A DNA stretch of 64,000 bases, from contig MU859198.1 in the NCBI GenBank assembly GCA_033297205.1, positions 33,037 through 97,036 on the forward strand, written 5' to 3'. The position numbers were made by a program, and so were the translations under genes. Origin of the DNA: Pseudoneurospora amorphoporcata (Eukaryota > Ascomycota > Sordariomycetes > Sordariales > Sordariaceae). The first letter of the stretch is position 1, and each line of letters opens with the position of its first letter. Below the pieces are notes generated by a model. It did no database searches. It was not told the origin of the DNA and saw only the letters and a program-made list of their open reading frames with translations. This document shows, piece after piece, positions 31,545 through 41,955 of this stretch.

Positions 31545-32635
31545 ATGAACCGTCCTTCTCGCAATGACGATGGCGACCTCCATCATCCCTTTTGGAACCA
31601 GCAGCCTCATCACCTGGCTGCCGACTTGACCACCCGCCAGGACCTCAACGGAATTGCCAATTCGCGCACGCACAGGCATGGATCCCAGGGCAGCGAGGTC
31701 GGCGTCTGCCCACTGAATCATCACCCACAGCATCATGAGTCGGATACGAGACCACAGGTTCCTCCTCCTCCCATCAATAATTCTGCGGGGTGGTGGTCTA
31801 TTGGTAAGAACCCCTAAAACTAAACCTCTTTTGAATGCAATCACTAACACGGAAAAACACAGACCCCGCCCCGCAGAAACTCCCGGCAGCCGGTGGTGAA
31901 GACCGTGCCCGCCGAACCCGCCCCTCCGTGGCCCCACTCCTCCGTAGTGCCGCTTCGGCGGTCCCGGGGTGGGTCACGTGGGTTCTTTCCGTCGTCGTCA
32001 CCTCGTTGATCATGTCCACCCTCATGACAAGACAACAACAGCATGGTAACGACAGACATGTCCAGGTTGATGCATTACCTCGTCCTTCACCCGTCGCCGT
32101 CGCTGTCACGGAGCCCGTTACCGCCCCGGTCTTCAAGAGAGCATCAACCTGTCCCAAGGGCGGCGTCTCGGATGAGAAGCTTTACAACACGGCCTTCCAC
32201 GGCGGCGCTCTCGCCATCATCTTTGGCGTATCTTTCCTCGCCTGCGCTTTTCCCGTCCTCATGACCCGCTTCCCCATGATTCGTCTCCCGCCCATGTTCT
32301 TCTTCGCCGTCCGCCACTTTGGTACCGGAGTTCTGATCGCCACGGCTTTCGTCCATCTTCTGCCCACCGCTTTCACCTCGCTCGGCAACCAGTGTCTCGA
32401 CAGCTTCTGGACGCAGCAATACCCGGCCATGCCAGGAGCCATTGCGCTAGCGGCCATCTTTATGGTTACCATTGTCGAAATGGTGTTTCATCCCGGAAGA
32501 CACGTCCATCAAGAACAGGAACAACAACAGGCTTCCGGTGCCGCCCAGTCCAACATCAACGACGACGAGGAGATCGACCCCCTCACTCGCCTCCCCAGCA
32601 ACGCTCTCCTCAGCCCCGATGACACCAGCACCATC

Positions 32636-32682
<47 letters not shown>

Positions 32683-33433
32683 CCTCCCATCCCGACCCAA
32701 GGGAGCCCTCCGCGGCCGCTCTCACTCCATCGGTCGTCGTCTCTCCCACGTCTCCCGCCAGGGTCAAGACCGAGACGCCGTCCTCCCCGCCCTGCCGTCC
32801 GAAGACAACCTCGACAACACCACCACCACAACCCCCAAATTCAACAAGGAAATCTTCCAATCCGACTTGACCCTGTCCAACCCGACCAGTCACCAAGTCG
32901 AATCCCAGCTTCCCCAAGGCTACCTGACCCCCGAAATGAAGCACCGCAAGGAAACGATGCAATGCGTGCTCCTCGAATGCGGCATCCTTTTCCACTCCGT
33001 CTTCATCGGCATGGCCCTCTCGGTCTCAGTCGGCACCGACTTTGTCGTCCTGTTGATCGCCATCGCCTTCCACCAAACCTTTGAAGGCCTAGCTCTCGGG
33101 TCCCGGATAGCGGGCATCACCTGGCCTGAAGGATCCAAGCAACCGTGGTACATGGCTTTGGCGTACGGGTGCACTACCCCTATTGGACAGGCGATTGGGT
33201 TGGCTACCCATCGACTTTATTCACCGGAAAGCGAGGTCGGGTTGATACTGGTGGGGACTATGAATGCCATTTCGAGCGGCTTGTTGGTTTTTGCTAGCTT
33301 GGTGGAACTGTTGAGTGAGGACTTTTTGAGCGATGAGAGTTGGAGGACGTTGAGAGGGAGGAAGAGAGTGGGGGCGTGCGTGTTGGTTTTTGCGGGGGCG
33401 GTGGGTATGAGTTTGGTTGGTGCTTGGGCTTAG
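31545..33433 (+). CDS. ZIP-family zinc/iron permease
   Basis: Exon 1 (31545-31803) and exon 2 (31863-33433), with a 59-base intron (GTAAGA, ACTAAC, CACAG), give 609 residues. The cytoplasmic N-terminus is His/Asn/Pro-rich. Eight or nine hydrophobic segments follow, including FGTGVLIATAFVHLLPTAF (ZIP TM with H and P) and the signature segment HSVFIGMALSVSV followed by FHQTFEGLALGSRI, where His and Glu line the metal path. The long TM3-TM4 loop has a His cluster (FHPGRHVHQEQ), a poly-Asn tract and Ser/Arg-rich sequence, the usual place for metal sensing. It probably imports Zn or Fe across the plasma membrane. The substrate is inferred from the family only. Confidence 0.88.
32636..32683. repeat. 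(AAC)16 microsatellite, poly-Asn
   Basis: Sixteen AAC codons encode a poly-Asn run in the cytoplasmic loop of the ZIP transporter. It is likely length-polymorphic. Confidence 0.9.
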
Positions 33434-33915
33434 TTCTTGGCTGTGGTTGATGGGGGGTAAAAAGGAGGTTGGTGGTGGTGTTGGCTGGAAACATTGGTGA
33501 TGTTTTTGACCGTGGTTGAGTTGCAAGGGAATGGCTCGTTGCAGTGGGCTATTGACTGGGGATGAAGCGTTTGGATGGATGAAGGACAACACACAATGAA
33601 TGAATTGGATAGACAAAAAAGGCATAGCAATATTACCATTACCATTACCATTTCGGGATCAAGAACCCATGCTCAAAAGATGACGGACTCGGCCGGCATG
33701 ATGCTTCCCCACTCCGGCTGCTTGGCTTGTTGGCGCCGAGCGGCCGAACGCAAGCCCCGTTGACCCCACCGCATTTGGTCCCTCTTTACGGGTATCCCGT
33801 CATCACTCACGGGGTCACAAGGGTGCTCACGCCCTCCAAATCTCACCTCATTCTGCCTTCACTTTGTGTTCACTCGTTTCCCACCCTCAACGCCGTCTCA
33901 AGCGAAAACGACAAC
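33434..33915. other. spacer and promoter of the PLC gene
   Basis: Tandem-oriented spacer of 482 bases. A frame stays open upstream of the PLC ATG but starts without ATG and shows no domain, so it was not included. A short TTACCATTACCATTACC repeat is at about 33633-33650. Confidence 0.5.
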
Positions 33916-35772
33916 ATGGACCAATTCAAGCACACCCTCTCCGGCCTCGGCAGCTTCGCGAAAGAGAACCTCCCCCCACAAGTCACGGGAACCGTCGCCG
34001 ACCTCACGTCTTCGGTCCGCAACCGGCTCACCTTGGGTTCTCGTCGCCGCACGCAACCGATTGACGATGAAGAAGCAGGCGACATCATCCCCTTGGACGC
34101 CCACGCCGGCGGCGGCCATTCCACATGCCAGCAAGGCCCCCAGCTTCGCGTCTCCCCCGCGTTGCAGTCCTTCATCGCCAGGAACCATATCCTGGGTTCC
34201 GGTCAAACCGTCGCCGACCTACTTTCCAAGCCCCATATTGTCGTCCCACGGGAGCTTGTCAGCAGAGACTACCCACTCCCGGAATACTTTGTCTCGTCAA
34301 GCCACAACACCTACCTCTGCGCGCACCAGCTCTTTGGCGAATCCTCCGCCGACCCCTACCGCCATACCTTGCGGGCCGGGTCGCGATGCGTGGAGATTGA
34401 TGTATGGGATAACCCCGACAACGTCGACGAACCCAAAGTCACGCACGGCTACACCTTGGTCTCCAACATCCCGTTCCGCCAGGTATGCAACATCATCCTG
34501 CAAGTGGTGCAAGAGGAAAGGGGTGCACCGGTGTTGATTTCCCTCGAGAACCACTGCGGCGCACGGGGCCAGGAGGCGTTGGTGCGCATCATGAAGGAGG
34601 TTTGGGGACGGCACTTGCTGGATAGACCGGTTGAGACAGAGGAGCATGTTGAGCAGGATCAGCATGTCCCTCTTCGCGAGCTGGGGAGCAAGATCGCCGT
34701 GATTGTGGAACATCATCTTGTCAATGAAGCCAGCTCTTCTTCTTCTGACAGCTCTTTGGATTCTAGTTCCGACGACGAGGACGAGAAAAAGGAGAAGAGG
34801 CAACGGAAACAAGCCAAGCAAACCCCCGAGATTACTAAGCTGATCATTCCCTCCCTCGCCGAGTTGGGAGTCTACGGCCAATCCGTCAAACCGCCCGACA
34901 ACAGCTGGTTCACCTCGGCCTCTTTGTCGTTAAAAGACGGCCCCCACCATCATCTGATCAACGTCTCCGAATCCGGCCTCAACCGTCTCTTGTCGCAGGG
35001 ACACGGCGCAGCCATAGCCAGACACAACTCCCGCCACCTCATGCGCGTCTTCCCCAAAGGCACACGCATCTCCTCCAGGAACTTGAAGCCGCTGCCCTTC
35101 TGGGCACTGGGTGCCCAGGTTTGTGCACTCAACTGGCAGACTTTTGATGCGAGCATGCAAATCAACGAGGCCATGTTTGCTGGAACGGAAGGGTACGTGT
35201 TGAAGCCTTCCTGGTTGAGGCCGAATAACTCGGCCATGGTGGGAGATATTCAAGAGTATAGGGAGCAAGTGAGGAGGACGAGGCGGAGGAAGAGACTCAG
35301 GTTGGTGGTGGCTGGTGCTAGTGATGTACCGGTGCCGAGCGGACGGGATTGTACGGATAGTAAGGAGTTGAAGCCTTACCTGACCTGCACGTTGCTGCAC
35401 CCCGGCTTGCCGTTCGGGGAGTTGCAGCAGACCAAGAAGAAGACGGATGTGTTTAGGAAGCATAGGCTTGGAGCCTTGATTGGCGGGTTGACGACTACGC
35501 ACAAGAAAGAGGAGGAGGAAAGTCTGGTGACGGATCCGTTGTGGGATGAGACGCTGGAGTGGGAGTTTGAAGATGATGAGCTGGTGTTCTTGAGGATGTT
35601 CATCAAGAGCGATGATTCCTTTTCGTCTAACCCGGTGCTGTGCGTGGCAAGCGTTAGGTTGTTGTATGTCGAGGGCGTCAGGGGGCAGTGGAGGTTCGTG
35701 AGGATGTTGGACCTCAAGGGGAGGGAGACGGCATGTTCACTCCTGGTCAAGTTTGAGGTTGATGAGATTTGA
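33916..35772 (+). CDS. phosphoinositide-specific phospholipase C
   Basis: Single exon, 618 residues from ATG 33916. The X box begins near residue 120 with PEYFVSSSHNTYL (catalytic His) and has CVEIDVWD and THGYTLVSNIPF (second His region). A Ser/Asp/Glu and Lys linker (SSSSSDSSLDSSSDDEDE) separates it from the Y box, with NSWFTSASLSL-type entry, HLMRVFPKGTRISSRNLKPL and GYVLKPSWLR. A C2 domain (LRLVVAGASDVPVP to the C-terminus) completes the PLC-delta-like layout. No EF-hand or PH domain is visible; the N-terminal 110 residues are unassigned. It hydrolyses PI(4,5)P2 to diacylglycerol and IP3 at membranes. Its stop lies 52 bases from the convergent MFS gene's stop. Confidence 0.93.
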   Translation: MDQFKHTLSGLGSFAKENLPPQVTGTVADLTSSVRNRLTLGSRRRTQPIDDEEAGDIIPLDAHAGGGHSTCQQGPQLRVSPALQSFIARNHILGSGQTVADLLSKPHIVVPRELVSRDYPLPEYFVSSSHNTYLCAHQLFGESSADPYRHTLRAGSRCVEIDVWDNPDNVDEPKVTHGYTLVSNIPFRQVCNIILQVVQEERGAPVLISLENHCGARGQEALVRIMKEVWGRHLLDRPVETEEHVEQDQHVPLRELGSKIAVIVEHHLVNEASSSSSDSSLDSSSDDEDEKKEKRQRKQAKQTPEITKLIIPSLAELGVYGQSVKPPDNSWFTSASLSLKDGPHHHLINVSESGLNRLLSQGHGAAIARHNSRHLMRVFPKGTRISSRNLKPLPFWALGAQVCALNWQTFDASMQINEAMFAGTEGYVLKPSWLRPNNSAMVGDIQEYREQVRRTRRRKRLRLVVAGASDVPVPSGRDCTDSKELKPYLTCTLLHPGLPFGELQQTKKKTDVFRKHRLGALIGGLTTTHKKEEEESLVTDPLWDETLEWEFEDDELVFLRMFIKSDDSFSSNPVLCVASVRLLYVEGVRGQWRFVRMLDLKGRETACSLLVKFEVDEI

Positions 35773-35824
35773 TTCTTTTTCCCCAGTCGTTTTACTTGCT
35801 ACTACTACTGGGAAGCACCAGTGA

Positions 35825-37490
35825 CTAATATACGTAGATGAACTCGTCATTCTGACGATCCGTCAAGTCCAAAAAGGCCCGACTTCCAATATCCCCTCCT
35901 TGTCCTTCTTGCCCCTGAGCAGCATTAAACTTGTTCTCCATGCTCGCATCATGCAACTTGGCCGGCTTTCCATTCGCCACGCGCTTCTTCTCCTGCATCT
36001 TGTTCAGCAACACCAGATTCGCCAGCTGCAACAGCACCACGGCCGCCATCATGCTATACACGCCCAACGTGGCCTTCAACCCCGGCGTGTAAGCCGGCGC
36101 ATCCGCCGTGTCGAACAGCAACGGGCCGATGATATTCCCCGCCGAGCTCGCCGCGTTAAACAGCGACATCATGACACTGCTCTTGGTCGACCCGGCCGTG
36201 TTGGCCAGAATCCACGACACCACCAGCGTGTTGCACCCGAAGATGAAGGCCAAAAAGTAGTATCCCACCAGCAGCGGCGCCGTGTGCGATGTATCCCCCC
36301 TTGGCAAGACGTACAGGAGCGTGACGCCAGCCAGGATGGGAACCAGCACGACAAGCAGGGCAACGCCCTTGCCCGACCGCACCTTGACGCTCGTCCACGC
36401 GACGCCCAGGATGACCACGTACTGCACCGCCCCAAAGGGTATGTTCAGCAGCGTCGTCTTGTGGTTGTCAAACCCCAGCCCGCTCAAGATCAGCGGGCCA
36501 AACGTGTTGACCACCTGCGCACCCAGGTTGTTGGCCAAGCTCATGGCGACGAACAGATACGTCTTGACGTCCAGGAAGACCTCGCCGACCTGGGCCCACT
36601 TAAACTTGTGCGCCTCGCCATCGCTAGTACCATTATTGTTGGCCCGCAGCCGTTCCACCGCCTTCAGCTTGTCTTGTGCCGTCATCAGGAAGCGCGCCGT
36701 GTGCACATTGTTGTCGAGCTTCCAGTAGACGAAAGGGACGGTAACGATGGTCAGTAACCCGGTAAACAAGAAGATGATTTGCCACGAGGCGAGAACAGGG
36801 CTGTGGATCTTGGCGAGGCCGAACGACAGGGCTGCGGCGACAATGGTGGCCAGGCCGTTGGTCCCGTACCAGCCTGCTACGCGGACGGGCTGTTCACTGC
36901 GTCGGTACCAGTGCGCCGTGATGACGCTGAACAGAGGCAAGCAGCCGGCTTCGAACAGACCCAGGAAGAAGCGGGCGGCTAACAGGGCGGAAAAGGTCTT
37001 GCACAGGGGCGTGAGCGATTGGGCGATGCCCCACCCCAGGACAAGAGTGGGCATGAGGATGCGGTGCGGGACTTTGATTATGAGAATGGACGAGAAGGGC
37101 TGCCATGCTAGCTGGGCGATGGGAGCGATGGACCCGATTAACGAGTATTGGTTACCCTTTAGGTGGACGTCTTCGCGGAGGCCGAAGATGGCCGAGTAGC
37201 CCAGCACGGTCTTGTCGAGGATCTGGAGGAAGTAGACCCAGACGAGGATGGGGAGGATGGTGAGGTCGGTTTCGCGGAGGATGCGGCGGTTCTGGATGGG
37301 GACATGGGGTGTTAGTGTGTTTACCTACTGTAGGGGGGTGTGTGGTACAAGGTATGTTGACGGTGCTCACATCTTCTTCTGTTAGAGTGACTCGCTGGTT
37401 CTCGGTCTCGGTCACTTGGGGACCGTCTTCCATGTCTTTGAGGTCTGAGGCCGAGACCTTGTGGGCGATGACTCCATCGTCCACAGCCAT
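35825..37490 (-). CDS. MFS permease, Dal5/allantoate (anion:cation symporter) family
   Basis: Exon 1 (37490-37371) and exon 2 (37291-35825) around a 79-base intron (GTGAGC, acceptor CCAG) give 528 residues. After a hydrophilic N-terminus, TM1 has the family's hallmark LQILDKTVLGYSAIFGLRED, followed by KGNQYSLIGSI. TM4-5 show LLAARFFLGLFEAGCLPLFS and WYRRSEQPVR, typical of ACS/Dal5-type carriers. Twelve hydrophobic segments are present. Relatives import allantoate, nicotinate, vitamins or other organic anions at the plasma membrane, and the substrate here cannot be predicted. The spacer to the divergent YhhN-like gene is 1.2 kb. Confidence 0.88.
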
Positions 37491-38699
37491 GTTGCCGACT
37501 TGACGACTGGAAATGGAATGGGCAAGATAGTGTGATGATGATCAAACTGGAGGTAGAAGGCCGGCTAGCTACCTCTACCTTCCTGTCTGAGGATGTTTGG
37601 GTCAACGAAGGAGGGCTGGACCGGCTCCTCTTTATGTTTCCATCGAGACATGGACAGGGAAAGATGGTGGGGATTGACTCTCTAGGGGGAATAGATGGAC
37701 CCAATCAAGGCGACTAGCAAGCGAGAGCTGGATATGGCGGTCTCTCTTGGCTCTGGGGGTTAACTGTGGTTAGCTCTGGTTTTATATACATAAGTGTGAT
37801 GAGGTATCGTCAGGGCAAACATGGCGAAGTCGGTTGTAGTCGTTACTTGGCTTGGTTGTGCCACCGGGGGGGAACATGAAGACCTAGACTTGGAATAAAA
37901 ACAAGATGGGGGTACACTCCAACTTTCTCCAAGTCCATCTCCCACTTCCAGGCCGTCCGGTACATGAATTGCGGCAAGTTACCTATTGAGTATTGGGCCG
38001 TATTTACAACACTGTCACGGCAATTGCAGCCACTCAGCTGTGGCGGGCAAAGCTGCGGCGTTTCCGTCTCGCCTAAGGCACGCAAATAATTTCCTTTCTA
38101 GTCTATATTGTATAACATCAAATCAGCAATTATGGACATGGACGACGAGTCTGGGGATGATGCATGATGGGGTACCCCGCAAAAGTACTAACCATTGCGA
38201 AGACAAAGGCCCGATAGAAAATGAGGAGATTTGCGGGGAAGTTGGTGGTGTGTAGTAACGGGTTCGCGGGGAAAGCTGGGGGGGAATACAACATGGCGAG
38301 AGAATCGAACCAACACAACGTGTGGTCACTCCGTGGGGGGGGCATTGAGGTGTCTGGGGGAACTTGACCCCCAGCCTTTGTCATACGTGGGGGGGGAACA
38401 GCGATGGGTGCTCGGTGGGGAGAGGTTCCCCACATTTCCCCAGCCTCCCCACACGCCATGTTCAATCGTTTTTAGCCGAGACCAGGGACGGACTCCATGC
38501 CGAAGACCATGTGCCCAAGCGCAGGGGCAAGTTCTGGCATCTCACGTGGGACGAATCGTCAAACCTCGGACGAACGACGACGACGATGACGACAACAGCG
38601 AGCCTCCTCAACACCAACAATCCCTGAGCCCCCTGTCCAAAGTAAACAATCACCATCGTGGTGTTATCAGATCGAACACACAGCCAGGACAACGCCACC
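37491..38699. other. divergent promoter region (MFS / YhhN)
   Basis: No supported open frame. G-rich runs occur at 38273-38283 and 38333-38341. Several CGACGACGA-type triplets lie just before the YhhN start. No RNA gene seen. Confidence 0.45.
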
Positions 38700-39386
38700 A
38701 TGTCTTCCCCTACAGACGCATCATCCCTAGACAAAACCGTCCTAGCCGTCTCCTTGGCCTCCTCCGTCCTCTACCTCTTCCAAGTCCGCTTCACCCCTTC
38801 CTACTCACGCATGCTCGTCAAGACCGCTTCCACCGCCTTGCTCTCCTACCTCTCCCACCTTCTCAACGGCCCCCAATTCCTCACTGGCGCTCTAGCCCTC
38901 GGCTCCCTGGGCGATGCCTTCCTTGCTTGGCATGGCGACACAGCCTTCCTTTGTGGTCTGTCGAGCTTCTTGGTTGCTCACATCGGCTACATCTTGTTGT
39001 TCCTGCAGGAGCAACCCGCTGCTGGGTTCCAGACTCTGCTCCAAGAAGGCTGGCGCACCGCGACGGCTGGGGGACTGGTGGTTTTGGTGTCCTTCATGAT
39101 GGCCATGTTGATGCCCAAGGTTGGCAAGGCGCTGCGAGTGCCCGTGTTGGTCTACTCGCTTACTATTTGTGTCATGGCCTTGACGGCCCTGACGCTGGAG
39201 AGTGGGAGGGTGATTGTCGGGGCTACCATGTTCACGGCGTCCGATTCGATCCTGGCGGCCGACAAGTTCTTGGTGCCTGGCACGGCGGCACAGGAGTATA
39301 GGGCGTTGATGCAGAGAGCCGTTTGGGTGTTGTACTATGGGGGCCAGGCGTTGATCGCACTGGGCTTTGTTGAGCCTGCGTTGTAG
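38700..39386 (+). CDS. YhhN/TMEM86-family membrane protein (lysoplasmalogenase-like)
   Basis: Single exon, 228 residues from ATG 38700 (context CCACCATGTC, the best start). The protein is hydrophobic throughout with about seven to eight membrane segments. Family motifs are ALALGSLGDAFLAWHG (conserved GD in the membrane), FLVAHIGYILLF, and the C-terminal FTASDSILAADKFLVPGT followed by VWVLYYGGQALIALG. TMEM86B hydrolyses the vinyl-ether bond of lysoplasmalogens. Most filamentous fungi are thought to lack plasmalogens, so the substrate here is open. Expected location is an intracellular membrane. Confidence 0.85.
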   Translation: MSSPTDASSLDKTVLAVSLASSVLYLFQVRFTPSYSRMLVKTASTALLSYLSHLLNGPQFLTGALALGSLGDAFLAWHGDTAFLCGLSSFLVAHIGYILLFLQEQPAAGFQTLLQEGWRTATAGGLVVLVSFMMAMLMPKVGKALRVPVLVYSLTICVMALTALTLESGRVIVGATMFTASDSILAADKFLVPGTAAQEYRALMQRAVWVLYYGGQALIALGFVEPAL

Positions 39387-39630
39387 GGTGCTACGGTGCG
39401 TCCAGTGACCAGCTCCTGGTCGACTACTGCGTGCTCCAACCCGGCTTTTCGTCTGCAAGCTAAAGCATGGCTCAGGCCTGTTGCGTGGTTTTCAACACTT
39501 GACCGCCAGGAAAGGGGCACTGGGGCGGTGATGACTCTATCACGGTCAGTACAACAGGACGAAAGATGAACAGCGAATTCAACATCCAACTCAACACGAC
39601 ACAGTTTTCTACCCCAACAATCAACATTGT

Positions 39631-41268
39631 CTATTCATTGTCCCTAACATAAGCATCCTGCTCGTTCTTCACCGGCTTGTACACAAAGTAGTCAAACTTG
39701 GCTTCCGCCGCCAGCCCGTTCAGATCGGAAGCAGCCACACCGACAAAGGCACCCGTGAAGCTGCCATGCTGCTGATGTCCGCCACACTCATCCGACACAA
39801 TGCTGGCGTCAAACACCGGTCCCATCTTCTTCAGCTCCTCATCGCCACTACCCAACACCGCATAGTAGAACTGCAGCTGGTTGCCCCTGATCGTCAACGC
39901 CAGCTTCACCTTGCCCTCGTTCGGGATCTGGACGTACGGAACGTACGGGGTGTTGAGGTTGCCAATCGGCCATGACGCCTCAGACGACATGATGAGCAAC
40001 TCTCGCTGGCCATCCGAGTGCGCCGTGACCGTCAGGTAGAAAAAGTTGTACCGGCAGTAATACGCAGTCAAGCCAGCAAACTGGCGCTCATCCGTGGGCG
40101 AAAAGTCGATGACGGTCTCAGCATCATAGCTGAAGTGCTCCTGTCTCCTGGCCACCAACGCCTGCTCGAACCAACTGCCAATGGCCTCCCTTCCGGTCAA
40201 CGTCAGCTTGCCATCCTTGACGTTAAAGATGCGTTCCGTCTCTGGCGTTCTCAACCACTGGAAGTCCCTATGCAGCCCATCCTCAAAGGTATACCTCTTC
40301 TCCTCCCAGTACTTGCTCTCATCCCTCTTCCCCGGCAAGTCCACCCACAGACTCGGCACCGGTCCGTTCTTGACATACAACCAATCATCCTCCCCCCAAT
40401 AACACTCCTGAATCGCCGTCTCCCTACCAAGCACACACCTCCTCGCCTGCGTCGTCGGCCGTCCCGTCAAATGCACCAAATACGTCCTCCCATCCTCCGT
40501 CTCCACAATATCGCCATGTCCCGCCCTCTGCAGCGCCGCCCTCGGATGGTCCTTACTCGTCACAATGTACTTGTCTGGATGCGTCTCATACGGTCCCCAA
40601 ATATCCTTGCTCCTCGCAAACGTACAAGCGTGCTCATACCCCGTCCCACCCTCCGCAATCAGCATGTAATACCATCCATTCCGCTTATACACGTGCGGCG
40701 CCTCAGCCAGTTGCAAGTCCGTGCCCTGGTAGACGTTCTTCCTCTCCCCGACCAGTTTCCTCGTTTTGGCGTTCCACTCCTGCACCGCAATACCCGCAAA
40801 CAGCAACGGTCTCCTCCTATGATCCCACAGCATATTGACAAAGTACTTCTTGCCGCTGTCCGGGTCGTGAAAGAGACTGGGGTCGAAACCGGAGCTGTTG
40901 ACGTATACCGGGTCGGACCACTCCCCCCCGTCGATCTTATCCGCCCAGGCGATGTAGTTGTGCGCGTCCTTGAAACTGCCGTCTTTGCGTTTCACGTCTG
41001 TGTAGACAAGCCAGAACTTGTCGCCGTCGTGCGTGAGGCAGGGCGCCCAGACACCGCACGAGTCTGGGTCGCCGCGCATGTCCAGTTGGGATTGGCGCGT
41101 GAGAGGACGGGTGAGGAGGGTCCAGTTGGCGAGGTCGGTCGAGTGGTGGATTTGTACGCCGGGGTACCATTCGAAGGTGGAGGTGGCAATGTAGTAATCC
41201 TTCCCAACCCTCAAAATGGAGGGGTCGGGGTTGAAGCCCGGGAGAATGGGGTTTTTGACGAGGGGCAT
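39631..41268 (-). CDS. GH43 beta-xylosidase/arabinofuranosidase, intracellular type
   Basis: Single exon, 545 residues with no signal peptide, so probably cytosolic. The five-bladed GH43 domain starts at NPILPGFNPDPSILRVGKDY, where the Asp of NPDPS is the general base. GFDPSLFHDPDSGK carries the pKa-tuning Asp, and QLAEAPHVYKRNGWYY carries the acid Glu. The C-terminal half is the beta-sandwich (DUF1349-like) of xylosidases such as bacterial SXA/XynB, with WFEQALVARRQEHFSYDAET. Length and layout match intracellular fungal beta-xylosidases that cleave imported xylo-oligosaccharides. There is no intron. The YhhN-like gene converges on it. Confidence 0.92.
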   Translation of the reverse strand: MPLVKNPILPGFNPDPSILRVGKDYYIATSTFEWYPGVQIHHSTDLANWTLLTRPLTRQSQLDMRGDPDSCGVWAPCLTHDGDKFWLVYTDVKRKDGSFKDAHNYIAWADKIDGGEWSDPVYVNSSGFDPSLFHDPDSGKKYFVNMLWDHRRRPLLFAGIAVQEWNAKTRKLVGERKNVYQGTDLQLAEAPHVYKRNGWYYMLIAEGGTGYEHACTFARSKDIWGPYETHPDKYIVTSKDHPRAALQRAGHGDIVETEDGRTYLVHLTGRPTTQARRCVLGRETAIQECYWGEDDWLYVKNGPVPSLWVDLPGKRDESKYWEEKRYTFEDGLHRDFQWLRTPETERIFNVKDGKLTLTGREAIGSWFEQALVARRQEHFSYDAETVIDFSPTDERQFAGLTAYYCRYNFFYLTVTAHSDGQRELLIMSSEASWPIGNLNTPYVPYVQIPNEGKVKLALTIRGNQLQFYYAVLGSGDEELKKMGPVFDASIVSDECGGHQQHGSFTGAFVGVAASDLNGLAAEAKFDYFVYKPVKNEQDAYVRDNE

Positions 41269-41955
41269 GGTGGGCGGCGACGTTACTGTGCTGACTGCCG
41301 ATGGTATTTTGGAGTGGTTGATGGATGGGCTACCACTTCACAAATGCTGTTAGAACGATGAAAAAGGGCTGGGGACGAGTGTCTTCTTATACGGTCACAT
41401 TTGTTCATGGTCATCGGTCATTGTCACTCCCGTACATAGAGGTATCCAAGGCCTCAAGCGGGGTGGAAGGATGGAACATGTCCGGATAAAACGTAATTTA
41501 GCCGGAGCTTGTCACACCTCGATCGACGACGCTAACATACCTACCTTACCAAGATGCGGCATTGCAGAAACAATGCGGGGATTCCCAGGCACTCAACCCT
41601 ACCTTACTTATCCGGATCCTTTGGGCCCGGAGCTTGGAAATACCTATTATGTCTATCTACCTCTATATTGCCCGTGCGAGATCTCACCTCCAAATCAAGA
41701 ACTTCCCGCATATATGTTTTTCACCTAACTTCCCGACTTCTACCTCCCTGGACACTCCTAGATTACGGCATGGTATCTTCAGCTCATGAACCCAAATTGC
41801 CGCAAAACATGACATCCAATGGATGTTTCCGCCCACTTAGTCCATATCCGAATTCCCGGAACTGGAGTTCAAGGCGGGCGAGTGGCTCGCTTAGGTACAG
41901 GTCATCTTCACTTTGGATAAACTGCTTTGTATGACTTGGTACCACACCACCTGCT
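41269..41955. other. intergenic between gh43 and the kelch gene
   Basis: Upstream region of the GH43 gene and 3' region of the kelch gene. The short open frames on the plus strand are unsupported. CATACCTACCTTACC-type motifs occur at about 41539-41555. Confidence 0.45.

Noticed and set aside
40018..41361. Plus-strand frame (447 codons) opposite the GH43 gene
   Set aside because: Arg/Pro/Leu-rich shadow of a clearly conserved glycosidase; no ATG-supported start or motif.
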